The translations under genes were made by a program, and so were the position numbers. Below the pieces are notes generated by a model. That model saw only the letters and a program-made list of their open reading frames with translations. It made no database searches and had not been told where the DNA came from. From Edwardsiella anguillarum ET080813 (GTDB lineage Bacteria > Pseudomonadota > Gammaproteobacteria > Enterobacterales > Enterobacteriaceae), in NCBI RefSeq assembly GCF_000264765.2, contig NZ_CP006664.1:2356001-2420000 (forward strand): 64,000 bases of DNA, written 5' to 3'. Below are positions 8,653-19,972 of this stretch, one piece after another; the first letter of the stretch is position 1, and each line of letters starts with the position of its first letter.

Positions 8653-8680
8653 GTTGAAATGCGAAAACTCGCCCCCACCT
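8653..8680 (+). promoter_or_regulatory. dnaK heat-shock promoter P2 (sigma-32)
   Basis: GTTGAA (8653-8658), a 13-base spacer and CCCCCACCT (8672-8680) resemble the second E. coli dnaK heat-shock promoter in position and sequence, though less perfect than P1. The remaining part of the 316-base satP-dnaK gap should also hold the satP promoter, which I cannot pinpoint. Confidence 0.75.
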
Positions 8681-8726
8681 AAGGTAACAACGAGCTTGAA
8701 AACCGAATTTTTAGTGGAGACGTTCG

Positions 8727-10634
<1,908 letters not shown>

Positions 10635-10654
10635 TCGCCCTTAAGCGGGCATGG

Positions 10655-10718
10655 TAACGGCGGCATAAGCCGCCGTTATTCACCGGCACGGGCGTCGAGG
10701 AAACTCAACGCCCGTGCC
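10655..10718 (+). promoter_or_regulatory. Two strong hairpins in the dnaK-dnaJ spacer
   Basis: A 10-bp perfect stem with loop ATAA (10655-10664/10669-10678) is followed by an 11-bp perfect stem with a 12-base loop (10685-10695/10708-10718). Neither has a T tract, so they look like mRNA processing, stability or partial attenuation elements setting the DnaK:DnaJ ratio rather than a full terminator. That role is inferred. Confidence 0.6.
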
Positions 10719-10744
10719 TCTATGTTAGGGGCAAAGCAACCGAA

Positions 10745-11881
10745 ATGGCGAAGAAAGACTACTATGAGATTTTGGGCGTATCCCGTGAAGCGGATGAGCG
10801 CGAAATCAAAAAAGCCTATAAACGCCTGGCCATGAAGTATCACCCTGACCGTAATCAGGGCGACAAAGAGGCCGAGGACAAGTTTAAGGAAATCAAAGAA
10901 GCCTATGAAATCCTGACCGATGCGCAGAAGCGTGCGGCCTACGATCAGTACGGTCATGCGGCGTTTGAGCAGGGCGGCATGGGCGGCGGCGGCGCCGGTG
11001 GTTTCGGCGGCGGTGCGGATTTCAGTGACATCTTCGGTGACGTGTTCGGCGACATCTTCGGCGGCGGTCGTCGCCAGCGCGCGGCGCGCGGCGCGGATCT
11101 GCGTTACAACATGGATCTGACGCTGGAAGAGGCGGTACGCGGCGTCACCAAAGAGATTCGAATTCCGACTCTGGTTGAGTGCGACGTCTGCCATGGCAGC
11201 GGTGCCAAGAAGGGCAGTGAGCCGATTACCTGCCCGACCTGCCATGGCGCCGGTCAGGTGCAGATGCGGCAGGGCTTCTTCACCGTACAGCAGCCTTGTC
11301 CGCACTGCCACGGGCGCGGTACCATCATTAAGGATCCGTGCAACAAGTGTCACGGCCACGGCCGGATTGAAAAATCCAAAACCCTGTCGGTGAAAATTCC
11401 CGCCGGGGTCGATACCGGCGATCGCATTCGCCTGGCGGGCGAGGGCGAGGCCGGTGAGAACGGGGCGCCGGCCGGCGATCTGTATGTACAGGTGCAGGTG
11501 AAGGCACACCCGATCTTCGAGCGGGAAGACAATAACCTGTTCTGCGAGGTGCCGATCAACTTTGCGATGGCGGCGCTGGGTGGCGAGATTGAGGTGCCGA
11601 CCCTGGATGGGCGGGTTAAGCTGAAGATCCCGGCCGAGACGCAGACCGGCAAGATGTTCCGTATGCGCGGCCGGGGCGTGAAGTCGGTGCGCGGTGGGGC
11701 GCAGGGCGACCTACTGTGCCGCGTGGTGGTCGAGACGCCGGTGAACCTGAACGACAAGCAGAAACAGCTGCTGCGTGAGCTGGAGGAGAGCTTCGGCGGC
11801 CCCGCCAGCGATAAGAACAGTCCCCGCTCCAAGCGTTTCTTCGACGGAGTGAAGAAGTTCTTTGATGATCTGACGCGCTGA
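10745..11881 (+). CDS. dnaJ: Chaperone protein DnaJ (Hsp40)
   Basis: J-domain co-chaperone that stimulates DnaK ATPase and delivers substrates. The 378-residue protein shows the full class I layout: J domain with His33-Pro34-Asp35, a Gly/Phe-rich linker (about residues 75-105), four zinc-binding repeats ([32 protein letters not shown], about 145-210), then the two C-terminal substrate-binding domains. E. coli DnaJ is 376 residues. It is the second gene of the dnaK heat-shock operon and ends at a strong terminator. No residue of the HPD or zinc sites is missing. Confidence 0.99.
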   Translation: MAKKDYYEILGVSREADEREIKKAYKRLAMKYHPDRNQGDKEAEDKFKEIKEAYEILTDAQKRAAYDQYGHAAFEQGGMGGGGAGGFGGGADFSDIFGDVFGDIFGGGRRQRAARGADLRYNMDLTLEEAVRGVTKEIRIPTLVECDVCHGSGAKKGSEPITCPTCHGAGQVQMRQGFFTVQQPCPHCHGRGTIIKDPCNKCHGHGRIEKSKTLSVKIPAGVDTGDRIRLAGEGEAGENGAPAGDLYVQVQVKAHPIFEREDNNLFCEVPINFAMAALGGEIEVPTLDGRVKLKIPAETQTGKMFRMRGRGVKSVRGGAQGDLLCRVVVETPVNLNDKQKQLLRELEESFGGPASDKNSPRSKRFFDGVKKFFDDLTR

Positions 11882-11909
11882 TACTCCGTTCGTTCTGCGT
11901 ATTCAATCC

Positions 11910-11945
11910 AATCCCCGGGCAGCGCGCTGCGCCGGGGATTTTTTA
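11910..11945 (+). terminator. Rho-independent terminator of dnaKJ
   Basis: Perfect 9-bp stem AATCCCCGG (11910-11918) against CCGGGGATT (11932-11940), followed by a T-rich run to 11945. Confidence 0.9.
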
Positions 11946-11947
11946 TT

Positions 11948-11993
11948 GCGCGCGCTGAGCTCAATTTTGTGCGCGTGCCGAGCTCAGTTCGTT
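11948..11993. repeat. Two tandem 23-bp repeats with a GAGCTCA core
   Basis: Unit 1 (11948-11970) and unit 2 (11971-11993) agree at 17 of 23 positions. Each contains GCGCG followed by GAGCTCA; in unit 1 the core is the palindrome TGAGCTCA (11956-11963), in unit 2 CGAGCTCA (11979-11986). The 23-bp period is about two helical turns. They lie between the dnaJ terminator and nhaA and could be an operator; function is unknown. Confidence 0.45.
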
Positions 11994-12011
11994 AATGGTG
12001 CCTGTTTTATA

Positions 12012-12070
12012 AAAAATAGTTCTATTTTTCCGAATTATATACGAAAAATAAATTACTTTTTTCGAGCTAT
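12012..12070 (+). promoter_or_regulatory. AT-rich nhaA upstream region with two inverted repeats
   Basis: AAAAATAG (12012-12019) and CTATTTTT (12022-12029) form a perfect inverted repeat with a 2-base centre. CGAAAAA and TTTTTCG form a second one at about 12042-12064. The region is strikingly AT-rich compared with its neighbours and immediately precedes nhaA, so it is the expected nhaA promoter and NhaR/H-NS target zone by analogy to E. coli. Exact elements are not resolved. Confidence 0.4.
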
Positions 12071-12126
12071 AAGAGGGAGTATGCTGATAATAAGAGTTTC
12101 CTATCTTCTTTGTTTCAGTAGCTTGG

Positions 12127-13314
12127 ATGAGTGCAATGATAAAGAGTTTGCAGCGTTTCGTCGGCAGTGATGCCTTTGGCGGCGTGATTTTGATCATCGC
12201 CGCCGCGCTGGCCATGATCCTGGCCAATACGGACTGGACTAGCCATATCTATCAGGCCTTCCTCAACACGCCGGTTGAGGTGCGCGTAGGTAGCCTGCAC
12301 ATCAATAAAAATATGCTGCTGTGGGTTAACGATGCCCTGATGGCAATATTCTTCCTGATGATCGGTCTGGAAGTGAAGCGCGAGCTGGTGTGCGGTTCGC
12401 TGGCCAGCACCCGTCAGGCGGCTTTCCCGGTGATCGCCGCCCTGGGTGGGATGGTGGTGCCGGCGCTGATCTATTTGCTGTTTAACGGTCAGGATGCCGT
12501 TGCCAGCACCGGCTGGGCTATCCCGGCTGCGACCGATATTGCCTTTGCTCTGGGGGTATTGGCGCTGCTGGGGAACCGGGTGCCGCTGGCGCTGAAGGTG
12601 TTCCTGCTGGCGCTGGCCATCATCGACGACCTGGGCGCTATCATCATCATCGCGCTGTTTTACACCAGCGATCTGTCGATCCTGTCGCTGGCGGTGGCCG
12701 GGGCGGCGATCGTGGCGCTGGCGCTGTTGAATCTGTTTAACGTGCGTCGCGTCGGGCTGTATATTTTGGTCGGTGTGGTGCTGTGGACCGCGGTGCTGAA
12801 GTCCGGCGTCCATGCGACGCTGGCCGGCGTGGTGATCGGTTTCTTCGTTCCGTTGAAAGAGCAGGATGGCCAGTCACCGGCGCGTTCGCTGGAGCATGCG
12901 CTGCATCCGTGGGTGGCCTATATGATTCTGCCGCTGTTTGCCTTTGCCAACGCCGGGGTCTCTCTGGATGGCGTGACGCTGTCAGGTCTGTTCTCTCTGC
13001 TGCCGCTAGGAGTCATCGCCGGCCTGTTTATTGGCAAGCCGCTGGGGATAAGTCTGTTCTGCTGGCTGGCCGTTAAGCTGAAGTTGGCCACGCTGCCGCA
13101 GGGGACCACCTTCAAGGAGATTATTGCCATCGGCGTGCTGTGCGGCATCGGCTTTACCATGTCCATCTTCATCGCTTCGCTGGCCTTTGGCGATGCGGAT
13201 CCGGCGCTGGCCGTCTTCTCGCGCCTGGGGATCCTGCTGGGCTCCTCCCTGGCGGCTATCGTGGGCTATCTGCTGCTACGGCGGGTGCTGCCGGCGCAGA
13301 AAGCGGCGGCGTAA
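12127..13314 (+). CDS. nhaA: Na+/H+ antiporter NhaA
   Basis: Inner-membrane antiporter exchanging one Na+ (or Li+) for two H+, giving salt and alkaline tolerance. The 395-residue protein has about twelve transmembrane segments and matches E. coli NhaA throughout. The ion-binding aspartate pair lies in [19 protein letters not shown] (about residues 167-168), and the unwound-helix motif [17 protein letters not shown] is intact. The start is uncertain: an in-frame ATG at 12136 would give MIKSLQRF, aligning better with the E. coli N-terminus. It is followed by its LysR-type regulator nhaR, with a perfect hairpin in between. Confidence 0.97.
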   Translation: MSAMIKSLQRFVGSDAFGGVILIIAAALAMILANTDWTSHIYQAFLNTPVEVRVGSLHINKNMLLWVNDALMAIFFLMIGLEVKRELVCGSLASTRQAAFPVIAALGGMVVPALIYLLFNGQDAVASTGWAIPAATDIAFALGVLALLGNRVPLALKVFLLALAIIDDLGAIIIIALFYTSDLSILSLAVAGAAIVALALLNLFNVRRVGLYILVGVVLWTAVLKSGVHATLAGVVIGFFVPLKEQDGQSPARSLEHALHPWVAYMILPLFAFANAGVSLDGVTLSGLFSLLPLGVIAGLFIGKPLGISLFCWLAVKLKLATLPQGTTFKEIIAIGVLCGIGFTMSIFIASLAFGDADPALAVFSRLGILLGSSLAAIVGYLLLRRVLPAQKAAA

Positions 13315-13342
13315 CGGCCGCGTTATCCGCTACATGTCCACC

Positions 13343-13366
13343 GCGGGGTCGCTTTTGCGACCCCGC
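13343..13366 (+). terminator. Hairpin between nhaA and nhaR
   Basis: Perfect 10-bp stem GCGGGGTCGC (13343-13352) and GCGACCCCGC (13357-13366) with a TTTT loop. There is no T tract after it, so it may attenuate or stabilise the nhaA end rather than fully terminate; nhaR can still be read through. Confidence 0.55.
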
Positions 13367-13526
13367 TCTCGTATAGGGGGGGAGGGCGTGCCGTTACAGA
13401 TCTATTGATGGCATGATATCTATCGATCTAACTGCTATCTTATTACTTAGTTAAGGCTCCCTTGCTGCCGTCGGACGGGGATTCGTCTGAGGGACTGCGG
13501 CGGCAACTCACTAGGAGTGCGCATAA

Positions 13527-14429
13527 GTGCGTCTGTCACATATAAATTTCAATCATCTCTATTACTTCTGGCAAGTGTGTAAAGAGGGGTCGGTGGTCGG
13601 GGCCGCTGAGGCGCTGTTTCTGACGCCGCAGACCATTACCGGGCAGATTAAGGCGCTGGAAGAGCGCTTAGGCGGCAAGCTGTTTAAGCGTCAGGGACGC
13701 GGCCTGGTGCCTTCTGAGCTGGGGCAGCTGGTGTTCCGCTATGCCGATCGCATGTTTATGCTCAGCCAAGAGATGCTGGATATTGTGAATTATCGCAAAG
13801 AGTCCAGCATGCTGTTTGACGTCGGCGTGGCCGATGCGCTCTCTAAACGGCTGGTGAGCCAGGTGCTGGAGACCGCGGTGGCCGATCATGAGCAGATCCA
13901 CCTGCGCTGCTTTGAGTCGACTCACGAGCTGCTGCTGGAGCAACTGAGCCAGCACAAGCTGGATATGATCCTATCGGATTGCCCGGTGGACTCCAGTCAA
14001 CAGGAGGGGCTGTTTTCCGTCAAGCTCGGCGAGTGTGGCGTCAGCTTCTTCTGCCGTCAGCCGCTGCCTGAGATGCCATTCCCGACCTGCCTGGAGCAGC
14101 GTAAGCTGTTAATTCCGGGGCGGCGCTCTATGCTGGGGCGCAAGCTGCTGAACTGGTTTAACAGCCAGGGGTTACAGGTGCAGATCCTCGGCGAGTTTGA
14201 TGACGCCGCGCTGATGAAGGCATTTGGCCTGTATCACGATGCCATTTTTGTCGCGCCGTCGATTTATGCGCAGGATATGTACGCTAACGTGCAGGACAAT
14301 ATCCGTGAGGTGGGACGTATCGACAATGTGCAGGAAGAGTATTACGTGATCTTTGCCGAGCGGATGATTCAGCATCCGGCGGTACAGCGGGTATGCAACA
14401 AGGATTTTTCAGCGCTGTTCAGCCGCTAG
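13527..14429 (+). CDS. nhaR: LysR-type regulator NhaR
   Basis: Cytoplasmic LysR-family transcription factor activating nhaA in response to Na+; in E. coli it also activates pgaABCD and osmC. The 300-residue protein has an N-terminal winged helix ([19 protein letters not shown] then [20 protein letters not shown]) and a C-terminal co-inducer domain containing [19 protein letters not shown] as in E. coli. The start is a GTG at 13527, placed eight bases after AGGAG. The 212-base space from nhaA suggests it can be read from its own promoter as well as from the nhaA transcript. Confidence 0.96.
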   Translation: MRLSHINFNHLYYFWQVCKEGSVVGAAEALFLTPQTITGQIKALEERLGGKLFKRQGRGLVPSELGQLVFRYADRMFMLSQEMLDIVNYRKESSMLFDVGVADALSKRLVSQVLETAVADHEQIHLRCFESTHELLLEQLSQHKLDMILSDCPVDSSQQEGLFSVKLGECGVSFFCRQPLPEMPFPTCLEQRKLLIPGRRSMLGRKLLNWFNSQGLQVQILGEFDDAALMKAFGLYHDAIFVAPSIYAQDMYANVQDNIREVGRIDNVQEEYYVIFAERMIQHPAVQRVCNKDFSALFSR

Positions 14430-14446
14430 GCATTCCGCCTCAGAAA

Positions 14447-14474
14447 CAAAAAAACCGGCCGAGGCCGGTTTTTT
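14447..14474. terminator. Bidirectional terminator between nhaR and rpsT
   Basis: An A-run followed by CCGGC, a CGAG loop and GCCGG followed by six Ts forms a symmetric hairpin usable by both convergent transcripts. Confidence 0.9.
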
Positions 14475-14498
14475 ATAAAGCTTACAACGTAAGGCAGA

Positions 14499-14762
14499 TT
14501 ACTGCATTGCGTTGATCTGAGCGGTCAGATTCGCTTTATGACGAGCAGCTTTATTCTTGTGGATCAGGCCTTTGTTTGCCTGACGGTCAACGATCGGCTG
14601 CATGTCGTTGTACGCTGCCTGAGCAGCTGCTTTGTCGCCAGTAGCGATAGCTGCGTATACTTTCTTGATGAAAGTACGCATCATGGAACGGCGGCTAGCA
14701 TTGTGCTTGCGACGCTTTTCAGACTGAACGGCGCGTTTCTTAGCTGACTTGATATTAGCCAA
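14499..14762 (-). CDS. rpsT: 30S ribosomal protein S20
   Basis: S20 is a primary 16S rRNA-binding protein of the small subunit; 87 residues here, as in E. coli. The protein begins (M)[20 protein letters not shown] and is very rich in Lys, Arg and Ala. The start is a TTG at 14762 after GGGAGTTGGACC. E. coli rpsT also uses UUG, which is part of its autogenous control, so this rare start is conserved rather than an error. A longer frame to an ATG at 14795 runs through the ribosome site and is not the real start. It diverges from ribF. Confidence 0.98.
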   Translation of the reverse strand: MANIKSAKKRAVQSEKRRKHNASRRSMMRTFIKKVYAAIATGDKAAAQAAYNDMQPIVDRQANKGLIHKNKAARHKANLTAQINAMQ

Positions 14763-14809
14763 GGTCCAACTCCCAAAATATTCTATAGAGGACAATTCAA
14801 AGGCCGAGG

Positions 14810-14838
14810 AATATGCCCTTTCAGCCTTCTTTTGTCAA
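14810..14838 (-). promoter_or_regulatory. rpsT promoter (P2-like)
   Basis: On the minus strand TTGACA (14838-14833), a 17-base spacer and CATATT (14815-14810) form a good sigma-70 promoter. The stretch after it (CCTCGGCCTTTGAATTGTCC) is nearly what I recall from the E. coli rpsT leader, so the promoter and leader are probably conserved. Confidence 0.8.
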
Positions 14839-15116
14839 TGGATTTGTGCAAATAAGCGCCGCTTGTAGTGGCGACACCCGTGCGTTTCAATGGCGCCGAA
14901 TTTTACCAGCTTTGTTGTGCGGAATACAGCGTTTCAGGTGATTTTTCCCATCATGGCTGTCGGACGACGACGGACGGGGGGCTAAATCACCGTCGCGGCC
15001 GCGCAGGTGGCGGTGATGCCGCGCCGGGCGGGAGAGAAATCCGCATTCATGTATTTAATCGTAGGCTTAACTCCGGTATGGTGAATCAATCCCGTTAAAC
15101 ACCCGACAATCGCCGG
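14839..15116. other. rpsT-ribF spacer; remnant of a YaaY-like frame
   Basis: I see no convincing gene here. A plus-strand frame at 14868-15098 translates to 76 residues; only GAEFYQLCCAEYSVS resembles E. coli YaaY (from memory GAGFYQLAGCEYSFS), and the rest is unrelated low-complexity sequence. Conservation limited to this patch is better explained by upstream rpsT promoter elements on the other strand. Confidence 0.4.
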
Positions 15117-15145
15117 TTAACCTTAGTCGCTGTACAAGGTATAAT
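15117..15145 (+). promoter_or_regulatory. Promoter of the ribF-ispH operon
   Basis: A perfect -10 TATAAT (15140-15145) lies 17 bases after a weak TTAACC (15117-15122), about 30 bases before the ribF start. The weak -35 box makes the exact assignment tentative. Confidence 0.6.
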
Positions 15146-15174
15146 CCGTCGATTTTCACTGTTTTGAGCCTGAT

Positions 15175-16137
15175 ATGGAGCTAATTCGCGGCATTCATAA
15201 CCTACGCGCGCGGCATCGTGGCTGCGTGTTGACCATCGGCAACTTTGACGGCGTGCACCGGGGACATCGGGCGCTGCTGGCGCGTCTGCGTCAGGAGGGC
15301 GAGCGTCTTGGGTTGCCGGTGATGGTGATGATCTTCGAGCCCCAGCCGCTGGAGATGTTCGCGCCGCAGAATGCGCCAGCCCGCTTGACGCGCCTACGGG
15401 ATAAGTGCCGCTATCTGGCCGACGCCGGGGTGGATGCCGTGCTGTGCGTGAGTTTTGACCGCCAGTTCGCCAGCCATTCGGCTCAGGACTTTGTGAAACA
15501 CCTGCTGGTCGAGCGCCTCGGGGTGAAGTTTTTGATGATTGGCGATGATTTTCGCTTTGGCGCCGGGCGTGAGGGAGATTACCACCTGCTGCAGGCCGCC
15601 GGCAAAGCCTATGGGTTTACCGTCACCAACAGCCTCAGCTTCTGCGTCGGCGATCGGCGGGTTAGCAGTACCGCGGTGCGCCACGCGCTGCGCCACGATG
15701 ACCTGGCGTTAGCGGAAAGCCTGCTGGGCCATCCCTATCGGATTGCCGGGCGGGTGGTTCATGGCGATGCGCTGGGGCGTACCATCGGTTTCCCCACCGC
15801 CAATCTACCGCTAAAACGGTTGGTAGCGCCGGTAAAAGGCGTTTACGCCGTTGATGTTTATGGACTGGGTCCCATGCCTTTGCCGGGCGTGGCCAACATC
15901 GGTACCCGTCCGACCGTCGCTGGCATACGCCAGCAGCTGGAGGTCCATCTGCTTGATGTGACGATGGATCTCTATGGGCGCCATATTGATGTGGTGCTCC
16001 GCGCAAAACTGCGCAATGAACAGCGTTTTGATTCGCTTGATGCACTGAAGCGGCAAATCGCCCAAGATGTGGTGGCTGCCCGCGAATTTTTTGGGCTGAC
16101 AACACCGGTCCAGAGCCTGATGGCTCAATCCCAATAG
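15175..16137 (+). CDS. ribF: Bifunctional riboflavin kinase/FAD synthetase
   Basis: RibF phosphorylates riboflavin to FMN and adenylylates FMN to FAD. The N-terminal adenylyltransferase domain shows LTIGNFDGVHRGHRALL (nucleotide-binding, residues 20-36) and VSSTAVRHAL (about 162-171). The C-terminal flavokinase domain shows GRTIGFPTANLPL and GVANIGTRPTVAG. Length is 320 residues against 313 in E. coli. The ATG at 15175 gives MELIRGIHNLRARHRG, the usual N-terminus. First gene of the ribF-ileS-lspA-fkpB-ispH operon, with ileS starting 24 bases downstream. Confidence 0.98.
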   Translation: MELIRGIHNLRARHRGCVLTIGNFDGVHRGHRALLARLRQEGERLGLPVMVMIFEPQPLEMFAPQNAPARLTRLRDKCRYLADAGVDAVLCVSFDRQFASHSAQDFVKHLLVERLGVKFLMIGDDFRFGAGREGDYHLLQAAGKAYGFTVTNSLSFCVGDRRVSSTAVRHALRHDDLALAESLLGHPYRIAGRVVHGDALGRTIGFPTANLPLKRLVAPVKGVYAVDVYGLGPMPLPGVANIGTRPTVAGIRQQLEVHLLDVTMDLYGRHIDVVLRAKLRNEQRFDSLDALKRQIAQDVVAAREFFGLTTPVQSLMAQSQ

Positions 16138-16161
16138 CCGAAAACGGAACCGAAATCGAAG

Positions 16162-19008
16162 ATGAGTGACTACAAGAATACCCTGAATTTGCCGGAAACA
16201 GGGTTCCCGATGCGCGGCGATCTGGCCAAGCGCGAGCCTGGCATGCTGCAACACTGGTATGAGCAGGATCTGTACGGGATTATCCGTAATGCTAAGCAAG
16301 GCAAGAAAAGCTTCATTCTGCATGATGGCCCGCCGTATGCGAACGGCAGCATCCATATCGGTCACTCAGTCAACAAAATTCTGAAAGATATTATTATCAA
16401 GTCCAAGGGGCTCTCTGGCTACGATTCGCCCTATATCCCCGGCTGGGACTGCCACGGCCTGCCGATTGAGCTGAAGGTAGAGCAACTGATCGGCAAACCG
16501 GGCGAAAAGTACAGCGCGGCTGAATTCCGTGAGCAGTGCCGCGCCTATGCCGCCGAGCAGGTCGCCGGGCAGAAAGCCGACTTTATCCGTCTTGGCGTGC
16601 TGGGCGATTGGGAACATCCCTACCTGACTATGGACTATGGTACCGAGGCCAATATCATCCGTGCGCTGGCGCGCATTGTGGATAACGGCCACCTGATGAA
16701 AGGGGCCAAGCCGGTGCACTGGTGTCCGGACTGCGGCTCTTCGCTTGCCGAAGCGGAAGTGGAGTACTACGACAAGGTCTCGCCGTCCATCGACGTTCGT
16801 TTTGCCGCCGTCGATAAAGCGAAGGTGCTGGCAAAGTTCGGCGTCAGCGAGGCGAAGGGCGATGTGAACGTGGTGATCTGGACCACCACCCCTTGGACGC
16901 TGCCGGCCAACCGTGCCGTGGCGCTGCATCCGGAGCTGGAGTACCAGCTGGTGCAGGTGGAGGGCGAATGCCTGATCCTGGCCGCCGAGCTGGTCGAGAG
17001 CGTGATGAAGCGCGCCGGCATCGACCACTGGCAGGTGCTGGGTAGCTGCAAAGGGGAAGACCTGGAGCTGTTGCGCTTCCGCCATCCTTTCATGAGCTTT
17101 GATGTGCCGATCATCATGGGCGACCACGTTACCTTGGACGCCGGCACCGGTGCAGTGCACACCGCACCGGGCCACGGCCCGGACGACTACGTCGTCGGTC
17201 AGAAATACGGCCTAGAGATCGCTAACCCGGTTGGTAGCAACGGCTGTTATCTGCCGGGCACCCATCCGGCGCTGGACGGGCTGTTTGTCTTTAAGGCCAA
17301 CGACGTCGTTATCGACCTGCTCAAGGACAGCGGTGCGCTGCTGCACGTAGAGAAGCTGACCCACAGCTACCCCTGCTGCTGGCGTCATAAGAGCCCGATT
17401 ATTTTCCGTGCGACGCCGCAGTGGTTTATCAGCATGGATCGCCAGGGGCTGCGCAGCCAGTCGCTGGCTGAAATCGATCGCATCGAACGGCAGGGGCTGG
17501 ATGAGCAGAATCTCAGCGGCTGGATCCCGGCCTGGGGCAAGGCGCGCATCGAGTCGATGGTGGCGAACCGTCCTGACTGGTGTATCTCTCGCCAGCGTAC
17601 CTGGGGCGTGCCGATGGCCATGTTGGTTCATAAAGAAACCCAAGAGCTGCATCCGCGCACCACGGAGCTGATGGAAGCGGTTGCTCAGCGTGTCGAGCAG
17701 GCGGGCATTCAGGCCTGGTGGGATCTGGACATTCGCGATCTGCTGGGCGATGAAGCCGATCAGTATGAGAAAGTGCCGGATACGCTGGACGTGTGGTTTG
17801 ACTCTGGCTCAACCAGCTATTCGGTGGTGGATGCCCGTCCGGAGTTCGGCGGCCACAGCCCGGATATGTACCTGGAAGGCTCCGATCAGCATCGCGGTTG
17901 GTTTATGTCCTCGCTGATGATCGCCGTCGCCATGAAGGGTAAGGCGCCGTATCGCCAGGTGCTGACCCACGGTTTCACCGTGGATGGGCAGGGGCGTAAG
18001 ATGTCCAAGTCCGTCGGTAACGTCGTCAGCCCGCAGCAGGTGATGAACAAGCTGGGCGGCGACATTCTGCGCCTGTGGGTCGCCTCGACTGACTATACCG
18101 GTGAAATGGCGGTGTCGGATGAGATCCTCAAGCGTTCCGCCGATGCCTATCGCCGCATCCGCAATACGGCCCGCTTCCTGCTGGCTAACCTGAACGGTTT
18201 CGATCCGCGTAAGGATATGGTGAAGCCGGAGGATATGGTGGTACTGGATCGCTGGGCGGTCGGCTGTGCCAAGCAGGCGCAGGATGAGATCATCGCCGCC
18301 TACGAAAACTATGATTTCCACGAAGTGGTGCAGCGCCTGATGCAGTTCTGCTCGGTCGAGATGGGCTCTTTCTATCTGGATATCATCAAGGATCGCCAGT
18401 ACACCGCCAAGGCTGACTCCGTGGCTCGCCGCAGCTGTCAGACCGCGCTGTACCATATTGCAGAGGCGCTGGTGCGCTGGATGGCGCCGATCCTCTCCTT
18501 TACGGCCGATGAGATCTGGGGCTATCTGCCGGGTGAGCGCGCACAGTTCGTGTTTACCGAAGAGTGGTACCAGGGGCTGTTTGGTCTGGATACCGCGGAG
18601 CCGATGAACGACGCCTTCTGGGCTGAGCTGCTGAAGGTGCGCGGCGAGGTGAACAAGGTCATCGAGCAAGCGCGTAACGACAAGAAAGTGGGGAGCTCGC
18701 TGGAGGCCGCCATCACGCTGTATGCGGATGAGGCGCTGGCGACGCAGCTGGATAGCCTGCAGGACGAGCTGCGCTTCGTGCTGATCACCTCGGCGGCGCG
18801 CGTACAGCCGTTGGCTCAGGCCTCCGCTGATGCGGTGGCCAGCGAACTGGCCGGGCTGAAGGTGGGCTTGAGCAAGGCCGCCGGCAGCAAGTGTCCGCGC
18901 TGCTGGCATTACTCGACCGCCATCGGTCAGGATGCCGCGCATCCTCAGCTGTGCCCACGCTGTGTCACGAACGTGGCCGGTCAGGGCGAAGAGCGTAAGT
19001 TTGCATGA
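16162..19008 (+). CDS. ileS: Isoleucyl-tRNA synthetase
   Basis: Class I aminoacyl-tRNA synthetase charging tRNA-Ile, with an editing CP1 domain. The ATP-binding motifs are HIGH at residues 65-68 and KMSKS at 613-617. A C-terminal zinc site is formed by CPRCWHY and CPRC. The protein is 948 residues, about ten longer than E. coli IleS. Most of the excess is a short insert near residues 439-453 ([15 protein letters not shown]), just after [12 protein letters not shown] and before [12 protein letters not shown], where I recall only a few residues in E. coli. The stop overlaps the lspA start (ATGA), so the two are translationally coupled. Confidence 0.98.
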   Translation: MSDYKNTLNLPETGFPMRGDLAKREPGMLQHWYEQDLYGIIRNAKQGKKSFILHDGPPYANGSIHIGHSVNKILKDIIIKSKGLSGYDSPYIPGWDCHGLPIELKVEQLIGKPGEKYSAAEFREQCRAYAAEQVAGQKADFIRLGVLGDWEHPYLTMDYGTEANIIRALARIVDNGHLMKGAKPVHWCPDCGSSLAEAEVEYYDKVSPSIDVRFAAVDKAKVLAKFGVSEAKGDVNVVIWTTTPWTLPANRAVALHPELEYQLVQVEGECLILAAELVESVMKRAGIDHWQVLGSCKGEDLELLRFRHPFMSFDVPIIMGDHVTLDAGTGAVHTAPGHGPDDYVVGQKYGLEIANPVGSNGCYLPGTHPALDGLFVFKANDVVIDLLKDSGALLHVEKLTHSYPCCWRHKSPIIFRATPQWFISMDRQGLRSQSLAEIDRIERQGLDEQNLSGWIPAWGKARIESMVANRPDWCISRQRTWGVPMAMLVHKETQELHPRTTELMEAVAQRVEQAGIQAWWDLDIRDLLGDEADQYEKVPDTLDVWFDSGSTSYSVVDARPEFGGHSPDMYLEGSDQHRGWFMSSLMIAVAMKGKAPYRQVLTHGFTVDGQGRKMSKSVGNVVSPQQVMNKLGGDILRLWVASTDYTGEMAVSDEILKRSADAYRRIRNTARFLLANLNGFDPRKDMVKPEDMVVLDRWAVGCAKQAQDEIIAAYENYDFHEVVQRLMQFCSVEMGSFYLDIIKDRQYTAKADSVARRSCQTALYHIAEALVRWMAPILSFTADEIWGYLPGERAQFVFTEEWYQGLFGLDTAEPMNDAFWAELLKVRGEVNKVIEQARNDKKVGSSLEAAITLYADEALATQLDSLQDELRFVLITSAARVQPLAQASADAVASELAGLKVGLSKAAGSKCPRCWHYSTAIGQDAAHPQLCPRCVTNVAGQGEERKFA

Positions 19009-19505
19009 TGCGCAGACCTATTCTTTCAACCGGACTGCGCTGGCTGTGGATCGTCGTTGCCGTACTGATTGTTGATTTGGGTAGCAAGCAGCTGATCCTC
19101 CAGCATTTTATGCTGGGGGAGACTCTGCCGCTGTTCCCGTCGCTCAATCTGCACTATGCGCGGAACTATGGCGCCGCCTTTAGCTTCCTGGCCGACAGCG
19201 GCGGCTGGCAGCGCTGGTTCTTTGCCTGCATCGCTATTGCCATTTGCGTAGCCTTGCTGGTCATGATGTACCGCAGCGCGGCCTCGCAGCGTCTGAACAA
19301 CATTGCCTATGCGCTGATCATCGGTGGGGCACTGGGTAATCTGTTCGATCGTCTGTGGCATGGCTTCGTCGTCGATATGATCGACTTTTACGTCGGAAAC
19401 TGGCACTTCGCCACCTTTAACCTGGCGGATACCGCTATCTGTATCGGGGCCGCACTGGTGGTGCTCGAGGGCTTTTTGCCGCAGCGGGACAAGGAGAAAA
19501 AGTAA
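19005..19505 (+). CDS. lspA: Lipoprotein signal peptidase (signal peptidase II)
   Basis: Inner-membrane aspartyl protease cleaving signal peptides of diacylated prolipoproteins; target of globomycin. The 166-residue protein has four hydrophobic segments and the two catalytic aspartates, Asp124 in FVVDMIDFY and Asp142 in FNLADTAIC. Other family blocks are NYGAAFSFL and [11 protein letters not shown]. The ATG at 19005 overlaps the ileS stop by four bases. The stop TAA shares its last base with the fkpB ATG (TAATG), continuing the chain of coupled genes. Confidence 0.98.
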   Translation: MMRRPILSTGLRWLWIVVAVLIVDLGSKQLILQHFMLGETLPLFPSLNLHYARNYGAAFSFLADSGGWQRWFFACIAIAICVALLVMMYRSAASQRLNNIAYALIIGGALGNLFDRLWHGFVVDMIDFYVGNWHFATFNLADTAICIGAALVVLEGFLPQRDKEKK

Positions 19506-19972
19506 TGCCTCAGGCTCAGGCGACAAGCGCGGTACTGGTGCATTTTACGCTGACGCTGGAGGATGGCTCCCTGGCGGAGTCGTCGCGCGAGCGCGGTCAG
19601 CCGGCGTTGTTCCGGCTCGGCGACGGCAGCCTCTCCCCGGCGCTGGAGGCTCAGCTGCTGGGCTGCAGAGGCGGCGATCGACGGGCGTTCACCTTAGCGC
19701 CCGCCGATGCGTTCGGCGAGCGCAGCGATGATCTGGTGCAGTTTTTTCCTCTGGGACAGTTTCGCGACAGCGGAACGCCGCAGGCCGGCGCGGTGATCCT
19801 GTTCACCGCCGCCGACGGTGCCCAGATGCCGGGGCTGGTTCGTGAGATCGTCGGTGAGTCGGTAACGGTCGATTTTAACCACCCGTTGGCGGGGATGCCG
19901 GTGACCTTTGACCTTGAGGTGCTGGCGATCGATCCGCCGCAGGGAGATGAACATGCGCATTCTGCTGGCTAA
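19505..19972 (+). CDS. fkpB: FKBP-type peptidyl-prolyl isomerase FkpB (SlpA)
   Basis: Cytoplasmic peptidyl-prolyl cis-trans isomerase of the SlyD/SlpA branch, 155 residues (E. coli 149). An FKBP domain ([17 protein letters not shown] at the N-terminus) carries an inserted IF flap domain (about residues 75-130), and [18 protein letters not shown] near the C-terminus is the family signature. It lacks the His-rich tail of SlyD. It overlaps lspA by one base and ispH by 20 bases. Confidence 0.95.
   Translation: MPQAQATSAVLVHFTLTLEDGSLAESSRERGQPALFRLGDGSLSPALEAQLLGCRGGDRRAFTLAPADAFGERSDDLVQFFPLGQFRDSGTPQAGAVILFTAADGAQMPGLVREIVGESVTVDFNHPLAGMPVTFDLEVLAIDPPQGDEHAHSAG

Noticed and set aside
11946-12170. 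A 74-codon frame leading into nhaA
   Set aside because: It spans the AT-rich promoter region with no ribosome site and overlaps nhaA in another frame.
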